Source: Microbacterium marinilacus
Lineage (GTDB): Bacteria > Actinomycetota > Actinomycetes > Actinomycetales > Microbacteriaceae
Length of the DNA: 64,000 nucleotides
Assembly (NCBI RefSeq): GCF_019753765.1
Contig: NZ_JAIJZW010000010.1
Coordinates: forward strand, 62,001 to 126,000
Direction: 5' to 3'
Positions 18,898-28,107 of the stretch are shown here, in pieces. How positions within the stretch are numbered: position 1 is the first letter of the stretch; the number at the start of each line of letters is the position of its first letter. Made by a program: the position numbers and the translations under genes. Below the pieces are notes generated by a model. That model saw nothing but the letters and a program-made list of their open reading frames with translations. It was not told where the DNA came from and ran no database searches.

Positions 18898-19729
18898 CTC
18901 GCCCCTCCCCCCGCAGCCCTCCGACGGCGCCCGCCTCCGCGCCGAGCACGTGACGCTCGGCTACGACTCCGCACCGATCGTCGACGACCTGAGCGCGGCG
19001 ATCCCGGACCGGTCCTTCACCGTCATCATCGGGCCGAACGCGTGCGGCAAGTCGACGCTGCTGCGCGGCCTGTCTCGTCTCCTCACCCCTGAGAGCGGCC
19101 AGGTCGTCCTCGACGGCAAGGCGATCACGAGCCTGCCCGCCAAGGACGTCGCCCGCAGGCTCGGGCTGCTGCCGCAGTCGGCGATCGCGCCGGACGGCAT
19201 CACCGTCGCCGACCTCGTCGCCCGAGGCCGCTATCCGCACCAGGGGCTGCTGCGCCAGTGGTCGGACGCCGACGAGGCGGCCGTGGGCGATGCGCTCGAC
19301 GCGACCGGCACGCGCTCGCTCGCGCCGCGACGCGTCGACGAGCTGTCCGGCGGCCAGCGCCAGCGCGTGTGGGTCGCCATGGTGCTGGCCCAGCAGACCG
19401 ACCTGCTGCTGCTCGACGAGCCGACGACGTTCCTCGACATCGCCCACCAGGTCGAGCTCATGGAGCTGTTTGCGCATCTCAACCGACGCGGCCGCACGAT
19501 CGTCGCGGTGCTCCACGACCTCAACCACGCCGCGCGCTACGCCGATCACATCATCGCCATGCGCGACGGTCGCATCGTCGCGGCGGGCAGCCCGGCCGAG
19601 GTCGTCACGAGCGAGCGGGTCGAGCAGATCTACGGGCTGCCGAACGTCGTGATCGAGGATCCCGTCACCGGGGGCCCGCTCGTCGTTCCGCTCGGGATGC
19701 CCGTCGATGAGACGGAGGCCGGTCGATGA
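18890..19729 (+). CDS. Iron-siderophore ABC transporter ATP-binding protein
   Basis: 279-residue FepC-type ATPase energising ferri-siderophore import. Walker A is GPNACGKST, the signature motif is LSGGQRQR, Walker B is LLLLDEPTTFLD and the switch His is in VLHDLNHAARYAD. Start is GTG overlapping the second permease by 8 nt. The C-terminal tail (about residues 225-279) is the accessory region typical of this subfamily. Its stop overlaps the siderophore-interacting protein gene (ATGA), so five genes form one operon under the iron box. Confidence 0.93.
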   Translation: MPDSPLPPQPSDGARLRAEHVTLGYDSAPIVDDLSAAIPDRSFTVIIGPNACGKSTLLRGLSRLLTPESGQVVLDGKAITSLPAKDVARRLGLLPQSAIAPDGITVADLVARGRYPHQGLLRQWSDADEAAVGDALDATGTRSLAPRRVDELSGGQRQRVWVAMVLAQQTDLLLLDEPTTFLDIAHQVELMELFAHLNRRGRTIVAVLHDLNHAARYADHIIAMRDGRIVAAGSPAEVVTSERVEQIYGLPNVVIEDPVTGGPLVVPLGMPVDETEAGR

Positions 19730-20598
19730 CCGGGGCCGGCGGGCACGCGACCGGCCCACGACCGTGGGAGTACAGCGCCTTCCGCGTCTCCGTGTCGGCC
19801 ACGCAGCGTCTGAGCCCCGGATTTATCCGGGTGACGCTCGCGGGCGAGGACCTGCGGCACTTCGCGACGTGGGGCCTCGACCAGCGCATCAAGCTGGTGC
19901 TGCCGATGCCCGACGGCAGCCGGCCCGACTTCGGCCTGCTGGACGAGCCGACGCCCCACCCGCGCGACTGGTACGCGCGGTGGAAGGCGCTGCCGATCGG
20001 CGAGCGGAACGTCCTTCGCACCTACACGCCGGCGGGGATCCGCCCCGACCGGGGCGAGATCGACGTGGACCTCTTCATCCACGAGCCCGCGGGGCCGGCA
20101 TCGGCCTGGGCGCTCTCGTGTCGCGTCGGCGACGAGCTGGTCGTGACCGGCCCCGACTCCCGCGTCGGACGCACGGGCTACGGCATCCACTACACGCCGC
20201 CCGAGCCGCCGAGCGCGGTGCTGCTCGTCGGCGACGAGTCGGCGCTGCCCGCGATCGCGAACATCCTTACGGGCCTCGCCCCGGGCACGCCCGCAGACGT
20301 CCTGCTCGAGCTCGCGGACCCCGCCGACGACACGTTGTCCGGGCGGGTCGCACCGGTGCGTCCCCAGATCGTCGCGCGCACGGGGGCGGCCGGCGACGCG
20401 CTCGAACGGGCGGTGCACGGGTGGGGCGAGCGCGACGGCGACACGGCGGCGACCGACCCCGGCCTGTACGCCTGGATCGCAGGCGAGGCGGCCGCGACCA
20501 TCCGCATCCGGCGCCACCTGACCGCGACGCTCGGGATCCCGAAGGAGCGCGTCGCATTCCTGGGGTACTGGAAGCTCGGCGGACCTCTGGTCGAATGA
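19726..20598 (+). CDS. Siderophore-interacting protein (ferric-siderophore reductase)
   Basis: 290-residue flavin-dependent ferric-siderophore reductase of the ViuB/SIP family, releasing iron in the cytoplasm after import. The FAD domain has the family motif NVLRTYTPAGIRP (R-x-Y-T, about residues 99-111). The C-terminal NAD(P)H-binding domain has LLVGDESALPAIANIL and ends with the conserved GYWKLGG segment, where most members have GYWR. The ATG overlaps the ATPase stop, so it is last in the iron-regulated operon. Confidence 0.92.
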   Translation: MTGAGGHATGPRPWEYSAFRVSVSATQRLSPGFIRVTLAGEDLRHFATWGLDQRIKLVLPMPDGSRPDFGLLDEPTPHPRDWYARWKALPIGERNVLRTYTPAGIRPDRGEIDVDLFIHEPAGPASAWALSCRVGDELVVTGPDSRVGRTGYGIHYTPPEPPSAVLLVGDESALPAIANILTGLAPGTPADVLLELADPADDTLSGRVAPVRPQIVARTGAAGDALERAVHGWGERDGDTAATDPGLYAWIAGEAAATIRIRRHLTATLGIPKERVAFLGYWKLGGPLVE

Positions 20599-20677
20599 CG
20601 CCGCTTCCACGATGTGCCCTGGGTGCGTTTCGGAGCCGGGCGCGCCGCGAGCACGCGCCGGGTTCCGCGACGTGCCC

Positions 20678-20683
20678 TAGGGT
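20678..20683 (+). promoter_or_regulatory. -10 element TAGGGT, leaderless promoter
   Basis: Ends 6 bp before the GTG start at 20690, predicting a leaderless GTG-initiated mRNA separate from the upstream iron operon. Confidence 0.5.
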
Positions 20684-20689
20684 CTCCGT

Positions 20690-21415
20690 GTGAACGGCGA
20701 AGGTCTGACCCGGCGAGCGCTGCCCGTCCGGCACGTGCGCATGCATCCGCTGGCCCCCGCGGACATGACCGTCTGGCCGGCGACGCTCGCCCCCGTCCGG
20801 CAGGTGCTCGCCGAGGGGCTCGACCTCGGCCCCGTCACGGTGCTGACAGGCGAGAACGGCGTCGGCAAGTCGACCCTCGTCGAGGCGATCGCCGCAGCCT
20901 ACGGGCTCAACCCGGAGGGCGGCTCCACGGGCGCGATGCACGAGACCCGCAGGTCGGAGTCGCCTCTGGACGAGAACCTCCAGCTGGTCCGCGACGCGGG
21001 AGCTCCCCGACGCGGCTTCTTCCTGCGAGCCGAGACGATGCACGGCTTCTACAGCTATCTCGAGGACGTCGGGTTCGCCACGGAGCTGCATCGCCGCAGC
21101 CACGGGGAGTCGTTCCTCGAGCTCGTGGAGGAGCGGCTCCGCATCCAGGGGCTCTGGGTGCTGGACGAGCCGGAGTCGGCGCTGTCCCTGTCCGGCTGTC
21201 TCGCGCTGCTCGGTCTGCTCCGCAGCCTCGTGGCCGAAGGTTCCCAGGTGATCCTCTCGACGCACTCCCCCGTGCTCGCGGCGTTCCCGGGGGCGGAGGT
21301 GTTCGAGCTCGGCGAGTGGGGCATCCGGCGGTCGACGTACGACGACCTCGACCTGGTGCGCACGTGGCGACTCTTCCTGGACGCGCCGGAGCGCTTCCTC
21401 CGTCACCTCGACTGA
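20690..21415 (+). CDS. AAA family ATPase (AAA_21/OLD-like)
   Basis: 241-residue single-domain ATPase of the ABC/SMC-like AAA_21 group. Walker A is TGENGVGKSTLVEAI (about residues 43-57), Walker B is WVLDEPESALS, and a switch His is in ILSTHSPVLAAFPGAEVFEL. It lacks a TOPRIM nuclease domain, so it is not a full OLD nuclease. Function is unknown; relatives occur singly across actinobacteria. The start is GTG with a leaderless -10. The neighbouring iron operon does not obviously relate to it. Confidence 0.82.
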   Translation: MNGEGLTRRALPVRHVRMHPLAPADMTVWPATLAPVRQVLAEGLDLGPVTVLTGENGVGKSTLVEAIAAAYGLNPEGGSTGAMHETRRSESPLDENLQLVRDAGAPRRGFFLRAETMHGFYSYLEDVGFATELHRRSHGESFLELVEERLRIQGLWVLDEPESALSLSGCLALLGLLRSLVAEGSQVILSTHSPVLAAFPGAEVFELGEWGIRRSTYDDLDLVRTWRLFLDAPERFLRHLD

Positions 21416-21614
21416 CGTCACAGGTCGGTAACGATGCCGCGAGCGACGTCACGATCCGGCGGTCCGCGGACATATCCAGATGGGACGCTTCGCGCGAAGA
21501 CGAGGAATCATCCTCGCGATGGATGCCCCGGCCGGACCGCTGCCGACAGACTCGGCCTGTCACCCCTTGTCCGTCCGGCCCGTGACGCTGCACAACGATC
21601 CGAAGGAACCGCAC

Positions 21615-22673
21615 ATGCCTCTTCCCCGCCGTCTCGCCCTCGTCGCCACCACCGCGGCGCTGGGGCTCGCGCTGACGTCCTGCTCCGGCGGTGACGACGG
21701 GCTCGACTACGAGGACTCGCCGCTGAACGCGTACCTCTCCGCGGGCACGGACACCGACGTCGACGAGGACGCCTGGATCGAGCAGGCCCAGGCGGACGAC
21801 CTGAAGCGCGAGGAGGCCATCGCCGTCTGCATGACGGAGCTCGGCTTCGAGTACACGCCCTTCACGGGCAACTACGGCTACAGCTCGAGCTCCGACGGCG
21901 AGGAGTGGAAGCCGGACGACCGCGACTGGGTTTCGCAGTACGGCTACGGCGCGATCAACTACCCCGGCAAGGACGAGGACATGGCCGTCGTCCCCGAGGA
22001 CGAGGTCGAGACCAACCCCAACGACGAGTACGTCTCGAGCCTGTCCGAGTCGGAGTCGACCGCGTACTACGAGGCCCTGAACGGCCCCCAGCCGCCGGAG
22101 GAGGCGTACGAGGACGAGAACTACGACTGGGACGCCTGGTACGAGGACAACGGCCAGGGCTGCTGGGGAGACGCGCAGGAGTCGCTGGACGAGGTCGCCG
22201 AGGACCCGTGGTCGCAGGAGGAGTTCCAGCCGCTCGTCGAGGCGATGACGGAGTTCTACGACGGCGTCTACTCGTCGCCCGAGGTCGCCGAGCTCGACGC
22301 GGAGTGGGCGTCCTGCATGGCCGACGGCGGCCACGCCGGCTTCGCCAAGCGCGAGGAGGCGCAGAACTCGATCTACGACGAGCAGAACGCCTTCTGGGAG
22401 GAGCAGAACGCCGAGTACGGCGACGAGATGGGCTCCTGGACCGAGGAGGAGTGGGCCGACTTCGAGAAGGAGACCGAGTCGGCGCGGAAGGCCTTCGAGG
22501 ACGAGCTCGCCGAGAAGGAGATCGCTCTCGCGCTCGTCGACCTCGACTGCCGGGAGAAGGTCGACTACGACGACGAGCTGCTGCGGATCCAGTTCGAGAA
22601 GGAAGAGCAGTTCGTGCAGGACCACAAGGCCGAGCTCGAGGCGTACAAGGCCGCCGCCGAGCAGGCGAGCTGA
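21615..22673 (+). CDS. Acidic lipoprotein of unknown function
   Basis: 352-residue predicted lipoprotein. The signal peptide ends at lipobox ALTSC (Cys at about residue 24). The mature part is extremely acidic and rich in Tyr/Trp (repeated YEDENYDWDAWYEDNGQ-type stretches), with a few conserved-looking Cys (AVCMTELGFEY, GQGCWGD, WASCMADGG, DLDCREKV) that could form disulfides. A long charged helical C-terminus follows (ESARKAFEDELAEKE onward). The ATG follows a GAAGGA site. It heads an apparent operon with a MacA-like adaptor, ATPase and permease, so it may assist that export or envelope system. No characterised family was recognised. Confidence 0.8.
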   Translation: MPLPRRLALVATTAALGLALTSCSGGDDGLDYEDSPLNAYLSAGTDTDVDEDAWIEQAQADDLKREEAIAVCMTELGFEYTPFTGNYGYSSSSDGEEWKPDDRDWVSQYGYGAINYPGKDEDMAVVPEDEVETNPNDEYVSSLSESESTAYYEALNGPQPPEEAYEDENYDWDAWYEDNGQGCWGDAQESLDEVAEDPWSQEEFQPLVEAMTEFYDGVYSSPEVAELDAEWASCMADGGHAGFAKREEAQNSIYDEQNAFWEEQNAEYGDEMGSWTEEEWADFEKETESARKAFEDELAEKEIALALVDLDCREKVDYDDELLRIQFEKEEQFVQDHKAELEAYKAAAEQAS

Positions 22674-22676
22674 CGC

Positions 22677-24380
22677 ATGCGGCGACGCAAGGGCGGCGCG
22701 GAGGAGCCGCGCGACGACGAGACCGCCGCGACGTCGGATGCGGCGGCGACCGACCCCGCGGCGACGGATCCTGGCGAGGCGGCGTCCGCCGGCACCGTCG
22801 CCGCCTCGCCGGCGGCCGGCTCCGCCGAGACGCAGATCCTGCCCCTCGGGGACGAACCGCCCGCTGACGACGAGGTCGCCACGACGAGGGGCGCGTCCCG
22901 TGCCGGCGGCTGGGGACGGGTGTTCCGGGGAAACCGTGTGCTGTGGACGATCGCCGGCGTGGCCGTGCTGAGCCTCGCGGCCGGCCTGGTGCTGGGGCGG
23001 TTCGTCGTCTCTCCCGCCGACGCCGCGGAGGAGGTCCCCGCGCCCGGCCTCGTGACCGTGCCGGTCGAGTACGGCGCCCTGAGCAACGACGTCACCGTGC
23101 GCGGCGACGTCGGCTACGTCGACGCGACCGAGCTGACGCTCGACACGTCGTCCTTCGACGGCCCGGCCGTGGTGACCGGACAGGTGCCCGAGGCGGGCGC
23201 CGAGCTGAAGCCGCTGTCGATCGCGCTGGAGGTCGCCGGCCGTCCCGTGCTCGTGCTCCCCGGAGAGCTGCCCGCCTACCGCACCCTGCGGATCGGCGTC
23301 GCAGGCCCCGACGTCATCCAGCTGAAGGAGGCGCTCGCGGCCGTCGGCATCGAGCCGGGCGACCGCGGATCGAACGTCTTCGACCAGGCGACCGCGGACG
23401 CGGTGGGACGGCTGTACACCGACGCCGGCTACCCCGCCCCGCCGGCGCCGGAGGGCGCGAACGAGGCGCTGCGCTCGGCGGAGGACGGCGTGCGCGCCGC
23501 CGACAGCGCGGTCGCCGACGCCGAGAAGACGCTCGCCCAGGCCGGCTCCGGGGTGTCGGAGGTCGAGGTCAAGGAGCTCGACAACGCGGTCGCGGCGGCA
23601 CAGCGCGAGCTCGACGCCGCGAAGGCCGCCAAGCCGCGCGACGGACTGCGCATCGGCGCGGCGGGCGACGCCCTCGCCCTCGCCCAGCTGCAGCGGAAGG
23701 CGCTCGACGCGCCGCGGGACACGAGCGCCGAGCAGGCCGCCCTGACCTCGGCCCAGGAGCAGCGCACCGCGGCGCAGGAGCAGCTCGAGTCGGCTCGCAT
23801 CGAGGTGCAGCCGTACCTCCCGGCGAGCGAGGTGCTGTACCTCGCCGAGCTGCCGCGACGCGTCGACGCGATCAACGTCAAGCGCGGCGACACGCTCGGC
23901 GGCGCCGCGATGACGGTGTCCGGCGCGACGGTGAGCGTGAAGGGCAGCATCGCGGAGACCGACGCCGACCTGATCGAGCCCGACGCCGCGGCGGTCTTCG
24001 ACCTGCCCGACGGCTCGCAGCACCCCGCCAAGGTCACCTCGGTGGAGAAGGGCGAGGACGGCGGCCGCTGGTCGGTCACGCTCGAGCCCGAGCCGCTGAC
24101 GCCCGAGCAGATCGCCGAGGTGCAGGGGACGAACGTGCGCATCACGATCCCGGTCGGGTCGACCGAGGGCGAGGTGCTGTCGGTGCCGTACGCCGCGCTC
24201 ACGGCCGGGCCCGGCGGCGAGTCGCGCGTGGAGGTCGTCACGGGCGACCCTCGCGACGGCGAGGACGCGCAGACGCGTCTGGTCACGGTCGAGACCGGGC
24301 TGGCGGCGGACGGCTACGTCGAGGTGAAGCCGACGTCGGACGAGCTCGCCGAGGGCGACCTCGTGGTGGTCGGCTCGTGA
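22677..24380 (+). CDS. MacA-like adaptor with peptidoglycan-binding-like domain
   Basis: 567-residue envelope adaptor for the ABC exporter encoded next. A disordered cytoplasmic N-terminus (1-85) precedes one membrane anchor (about 87-107). Outside, a lipoyl/barrel-like region (VRGDVGYVDATELTLD), a PG_binding_1-like segment (LRIGVAGPDVIQLKEALAAVGI...FDQATADAV, about 200-245), a long coiled coil (about 265-375, Ala/Glu-rich) and a C-terminal beta region (GDTLGGAAMTVSGATVSVKG onward) are visible. This layout is typical of actinobacterial MacA-type proteins. It starts 4 nt after the lipoprotein stop and overlaps the ATPase GTG. Confidence 0.84.
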   Translation: MRRRKGGAEEPRDDETAATSDAAATDPAATDPGEAASAGTVAASPAAGSAETQILPLGDEPPADDEVATTRGASRAGGWGRVFRGNRVLWTIAGVAVLSLAAGLVLGRFVVSPADAAEEVPAPGLVTVPVEYGALSNDVTVRGDVGYVDATELTLDTSSFDGPAVVTGQVPEAGAELKPLSIALEVAGRPVLVLPGELPAYRTLRIGVAGPDVIQLKEALAAVGIEPGDRGSNVFDQATADAVGRLYTDAGYPAPPAPEGANEALRSAEDGVRAADSAVADAEKTLAQAGSGVSEVEVKELDNAVAAAQRELDAAKAAKPRDGLRIGAAGDALALAQLQRKALDAPRDTSAEQAALTSAQEQRTAAQEQLESARIEVQPYLPASEVLYLAELPRRVDAINVKRGDTLGGAAMTVSGATVSVKGSIAETDADLIEPDAAAVFDLPDGSQHPAKVTSVEKGEDGGRWSVTLEPEPLTPEQIAEVQGTNVRITIPVGSTEGEVLSVPYAALTAGPGGESRVEVVTGDPRDGEDAQTRLVTVETGLAADGYVEVKPTSDELAEGDLVVVGS

Positions 24381-25093
24381 CGGTCGCCGACGCCGATCCG
24401 CTCACCTTCGACACCTCGCCCCGTTCCCTGGTCGAGCTGCGCGACGTCACCCGGTCGTTCCCGGGCCCGCCGGAGGTGCAGGCGCTGAAGGGGGTCAACC
24501 TGGCGCTCGCGCCCGGCGAGTACCTCTCGATCGTGGGGCCGAGCGGTTCCGGCAAGTCGATCATGCTGAACATCCTGGGCCTGCTCGACCGCCCCACCGT
24601 CGGAAGCTATCTGATCGACGGGACGGAGACCGGCCGCCTGAGCGAGGACGAGCGCGCCGCGGTGCGGGCGCGGTTCATCGGCTTCGTGTTCCAGGCCTTC
24701 CATCTCATGCCCCGCCGGTCGGTGCTCGACAACGTGCTCATGCCGATGCTGTACAGCGGTGTCCCCCGAGACGAGCGGGAGTCCCGCGCCCGCGAGGCGC
24801 TCGAACGGGTCGGACTCGGCCACCGCCTGTCGTTCCTTCCCGCCTCGCTGTCCGGCGGCGAGCGCCAGCGCGTCGCCGTGGCACGAGCCGTCGTGAGCGG
24901 CCCCCGGCTGCTGCTGGCGGACGAGCCCACGGGAAACCTCGACCAGGCCACCTCGCGCGAGGTGATGGGGCTCTTCGAGGAGCTCAACGCGGACGGGCTC
25001 ACGCTCGTGGTCATCACCCATGACCAGGCCATCGCCGAGCGCGCCCCGCGCTGCATCCGGATCTCCGACGGCCGTCTGAGCGAGGTCGCATGA
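24377..25093 (+). CDS. MacB-type ABC exporter ATP-binding protein
   Basis: 238-residue ATPase of the LolD/MacB class. Walker A is GPSGSGKSIML: the residue after GKS is Ile where Thr is near-universal, a change that may affect nucleotide contacts. The Q-loop is VFQAFHLMP, the signature LSGGERQRVAVARA, Walker B LLLADEPTGNLD and the switch ITHD. The GTG start overlaps the adaptor stop by 4 nt, and its own stop overlaps the permease ATG. Together with the adaptor and permease it forms a mechanotransmission-type complex that moves substrates outside the membrane. Confidence 0.9.
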   Translation: MTVADADPLTFDTSPRSLVELRDVTRSFPGPPEVQALKGVNLALAPGEYLSIVGPSGSGKSIMLNILGLLDRPTVGSYLIDGTETGRLSEDERAAVRARFIGFVFQAFHLMPRRSVLDNVLMPMLYSGVPRDERESRAREALERVGLGHRLSFLPASLSGGERQRVAVARAVVSGPRLLLADEPTGNLDQATSREVMGLFEELNADGLTLVVITHDQAIAERAPRCIRISDGRLSEVA

Positions 25094-26394
25094 AGCGCCT
25101 CCTCCGCCGCCGCGAGAAGCGGACGAGCGCCGAAGACCGCCCGGGCTTCGCGGGCGGCCTGGTCTCGCCGGTGCCGCGCCGCGACCGGTTCACGTTCCAG
25201 GACCTCGTGGTCGAGGCGACGACCGACATCGGGGCGCGACCGGGCCGGCTGGTGATGACAGTCCTCGGCACGGTCCTCGGCATCGGGTCGCTGGTCGCCA
25301 CGTTCGGATTCGCGCAGACCGCCGCCGGGCAGATCGCGAGCCAGTTCAACGCCGCCGCCGCGACCCAGGTGCTCGTCTCGCCCGCCGAGGCCCGCGCCAC
25401 CAGCGAGCGCTCCGTCACCACGGGGCGGCTGCCGTGGGACGCGCCGGATCGCGTCGCCAGGCTGGTCGGGGTCGAGGGCGCCGCGCTGGTGTCGGACGTG
25501 TCCATCGGCGAGGAGACCATCTCGGCGGTGCCGCTGAACGATCCGTCCGCACCGCAGACGGCGCCGCCGCCCGTGGTCGCCGCCTCCGCCGGCATCCTCG
25601 AGACGGTGGACGGGAAGATCGCGACCGGCCGGATGTTCGACGAGGGCCATGATCGACGCGGCGACCGGGTCGCGGTGCTCGGAGCACGGGCCGCCGAGCG
25701 TCTCGGCGTGCAGCGCGTCGACCGCCAGCCATCGATCTTCATCGCCGGCGTGGCCTACGCCGTGATCGGCATCGTCGACGACCTGCAGTCCCGCGCCGAG
25801 CTGCTCGACGCCGTCATCGTGCCCACCGGGGCGGCGCGCGACGACTTCTCCCTGAACGCACCGAGCGAGCTGCAGGTGCGGATCATGGTGGGAGCAGGCC
25901 CTCAGGTCGCCTCGCAGGTGCCGACCGCGCTCGCCCCCGACGATCCGGAGTCGATCGAGGTGAAGGCGCCGCGCGCCCGATCCGACCTGAGCCAGAACGT
26001 GCAGGCCGACGTCAACGTCGTCTTCCTGATCCTCGGCGCGGTCGCGCTGCTGGCGGGCGGCGTCGGCATCGCGAACGTCACGCTGCTGTCGGTGATGGAG
26101 CGGATCGGCGAGATCGGCCTGCGCCGCGCCCTCGGCGCCACGCGCCGGCAGATCTCCGCCCAGTTCGTGGTCGAGTCGGTCGTGATCGGCCTGCTGGGCG
26201 GTCTCATCGGGGCGTCCCTGGGGGTGCTCGGTGTCGTCGTCGTCGCGCTCGTCCAGCAGTGGACACCCGTGGTCGATCCGCTGATCAGCGTCGGCGGCGC
26301 CCTGCTCGGAGCGCTCGTCGGCCTCGCGTCCGGCTGGTATCCGGCCCGCCGGGCCTCCCGCATCGAGCCCGTCACCGCCCTGCGCGGCGCATGA
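25090..26394 (+). CDS. MacB-type ABC exporter permease (FtsX family)
   Basis: 434-residue permease. Membrane helix 1 is at about residues 54-76 (MTVLGTVLGIGSLVATFGFA), followed by a large extracytoplasmic MacB_PCD domain (about 80-305). Three further helices follow (about 310-335, 355-390 and 400-425) with the FtsX-type MERIGEIGLRRALGATRRQI coupling segment between. This is the canonical four-helix MacB topology. The ATG overlaps the ATPase stop (ATGA). Likely works with the adaptor and perhaps the acidic lipoprotein upstream; substrate unknown. Confidence 0.9.
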   Translation: MKRLLRRREKRTSAEDRPGFAGGLVSPVPRRDRFTFQDLVVEATTDIGARPGRLVMTVLGTVLGIGSLVATFGFAQTAAGQIASQFNAAAATQVLVSPAEARATSERSVTTGRLPWDAPDRVARLVGVEGAALVSDVSIGEETISAVPLNDPSAPQTAPPPVVAASAGILETVDGKIATGRMFDEGHDRRGDRVAVLGARAAERLGVQRVDRQPSIFIAGVAYAVIGIVDDLQSRAELLDAVIVPTGAARDDFSLNAPSELQVRIMVGAGPQVASQVPTALAPDDPESIEVKAPRARSDLSQNVQADVNVVFLILGAVALLAGGVGIANVTLLSVMERIGEIGLRRALGATRRQISAQFVVESVVIGLLGGLIGASLGVLGVVVVALVQQWTPVVDPLISVGGALLGALVGLASGWYPARRASRIEPVTALRGA

Positions 26395-26476
26395 GCTCCG
26401 CGGGCCGATGTAACGAACGCGGCGCGTCCGGACACGTACCCGGTGAGGGGCGACGCAAGACGACGGGAGATCGCTG

Positions 26477-27154
26477 GTGACGGAGGAGACGACCTCGGCG
26501 GTGCGGGGGCAGCGCGTCGTGCGGTTCCGGCAGTGGGCGCTGTCGACGTACATCGGCGAGGACGGGGAGATCGCCTCGTCGCGCATCGAGCCGGAGTGGC
26601 GCGAGACGGTGTTCCGCGACGACGGCGGCATCCGCTCGCGCGCGCTGGTCGCGGAGCCGTTCGACGGCGACGGCTCGGAGGGCGCGGCGGAGCCCGGCAC
26701 CGTGATCTTCGACGAGACCCTCGAACCGGGCGCCTCGGCAATCCGCGACTTCTTCGTCTACCCCGACCCGCCCACTGATCCGGCCGAGGTGGGCGGGTAT
26801 CTCGCGGGCACGATGGGAGCCGAGTCCGAGCCCACACTCGGGCAGTACTTCGCCGAGACCGGCGGCCTCCTCGCCAACCGCGTCATCAGCGCGGAGCAGG
26901 AGGCGGCGCTGCTCGCCTTCCTGAGCGAGCAGCCCGGGTTGCGGGTCGACGGCAGCACGACCGATCGTCTCGGTCGTCAGGGGGTCGTGCTCCGGGCCAC
27001 CGACTGGCGTCCCGGGCAGTACGAGAACATCCTCATCGTGTCGCCGTCGGACGGCGCGTTCCTCGCCGCCGAGACGATCTACATCGGTCACGACCGCGAC
27101 GACATCGCCTCGCCGTCGGTCGTGGAGTACACCGCCTGGGAGCGCGCGCGATGA
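26477..27154 (+). CDS. Hypothetical protein, CU044_5270-like
   Basis: 225-residue soluble protein of unknown function. It resembles the C-terminal half of CU044_5270-type proteins: DPAEVGGYLAGTMGAE, FAETGGLLANRVISAEQEAALLAFLSEQPGLRV and GRQGVVLRATDW segments are typical. It lacks the N-terminal membrane helix those proteins usually carry, so it may be truncated or a cytoplasmic variant. The GTG start is preceded by GGGAGA. It lies 82 bp after the exporter permease on the same strand and may be co-transcribed. Family assignment is tentative. Confidence 0.65.
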   Translation: MTEETTSAVRGQRVVRFRQWALSTYIGEDGEIASSRIEPEWRETVFRDDGGIRSRALVAEPFDGDGSEGAAEPGTVIFDETLEPGASAIRDFFVYPDPPTDPAEVGGYLAGTMGAESEPTLGQYFAETGGLLANRVISAEQEAALLAFLSEQPGLRVDGSTTDRLGRQGVVLRATDWRPGQYENILIVSPSDGAFLAAETIYIGHDRDDIASPSVVEYTAWERAR

Positions 27155-27191
27155 CGGTGAGACGGAGAGCCCGGGACGGACACCGTCAGGC

Positions 27192-27993
27192 ATGAGCAGT
27201 CACCACGCCCTTCGCACGCTCGTCGTCGTCCTCGCCGCCGCGGCGCTGACCGCCTGCGCACCGTCCGGGTCGGGAGAGGGACAGGGCACGCCGCCCGCGG
27301 ATTCCTCCGCCACGTCCACGCCCTACGCGTGCGGTGGCGAGCGGATCGATGCCGACGCCTACGCGGCAGGACTGCGCGGACTCCGCGGACGACGACACCC
27401 GCGCCGCGATCCTCTTCGTGGTCGACGACCTCGGCGACTCGGCGAGGCCTGCCGATCTCGGCGCGTGGATCGTCGTCGAGTCGACCTCGACGCGCATCTC
27501 GCTGCTGCGTCCGTACGACGAGCCGGTCGACGGCCGCGGCATGGGAGTGATGGACGACCACGACTCGCGCGTGTTCGAGCTTCTCGATGCGCTCCCGTCC
27601 AGCGGAGAGGCCGGCTGGATGGTCACGCGCAGCGGCCCCTGCGCCCTCTCGCTCGATCCGGCTCCGCTGTCACCCGCGATCGTCCAGCTCGACGGATCCG
27701 CCCCGCCCGACGCCGGCTCCCCCTCCCTGTCGCTTCTCGTCACCGAGTGGGCGTGCAACAGCGGGCGGGACGCGGCGGGCAGAGTGCGCCTGATATCGCT
27801 CGACGAGACGGACGACACGGTGAGCATCCGCGTCGGCGTCGAGCCCGAGGACGGCGCGCAGACCTGCCCGAGCAACCCGACGACGTCGTTCGTGGTCGAT
27901 CTCGCGTCGCCGCTGGGCGACCGCGAGATCGTCGACGGATCTCTCGTGACCCCGCGGCCGCTCCCGACGGGCTCTCCCGTCGTCATCGACTGA
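27192..27993 (+). pseudogene. Putative lipoprotein gene with a frameshift
   Basis: The first frame (from ATG 27192) gives a convincing lipoprotein signal with lipobox ALTAC and a Gly/Ser linker up to YACGGERIDADAYAA, then becomes Arg-rich nonsense. The sensible continuation (CADSADDDTRAAILFVVDDLG, to VVID and stop at 27993) is in the +1 frame. The shift falls at about 27365-27380. The full product would be about 266 residues, with Cys pairs in WACNSGRD and TCPSNPTTSF and no recognised domain. Either a real mutation or a sequencing indel; with the similar break at 16820-16850, assembly error is a live possibility. Confidence 0.62.
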
Positions 27994-28107
27994 CCCGGGC
28001 CACGCCGATCCCGGCGGATCTGCTAACGATCCGGTCTCGGCGGTGACGATTGGCCCCGCTCGGGACATGTATGCGGTGAAGGCCTTTCCGTCCGAGGAGG
28101 AGACATC

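Noticed and set aside
20690..21415. AAA ATPase as part of an OLD/Gabija-like defence system
   Set aside because: It lacks a TOPRIM nuclease domain and no nuclease or helicase partner is adjacent.
20907..24023. Long minus-strand open frame (over 1,000 codons) opposite the lipoprotein/exporter genes
   Set aside because: Translation is Arg/Val/Leu low-complexity, typical of the antisense frame of GC-rich genes; the plus-strand frames have signal peptides, motifs and coupled starts.
28051..28075. TTGGCC and TATGCG as a promoter of the 35-residue gene
   Set aside because: Spacing between the hexamers is only 14 bp; not reported as a feature.
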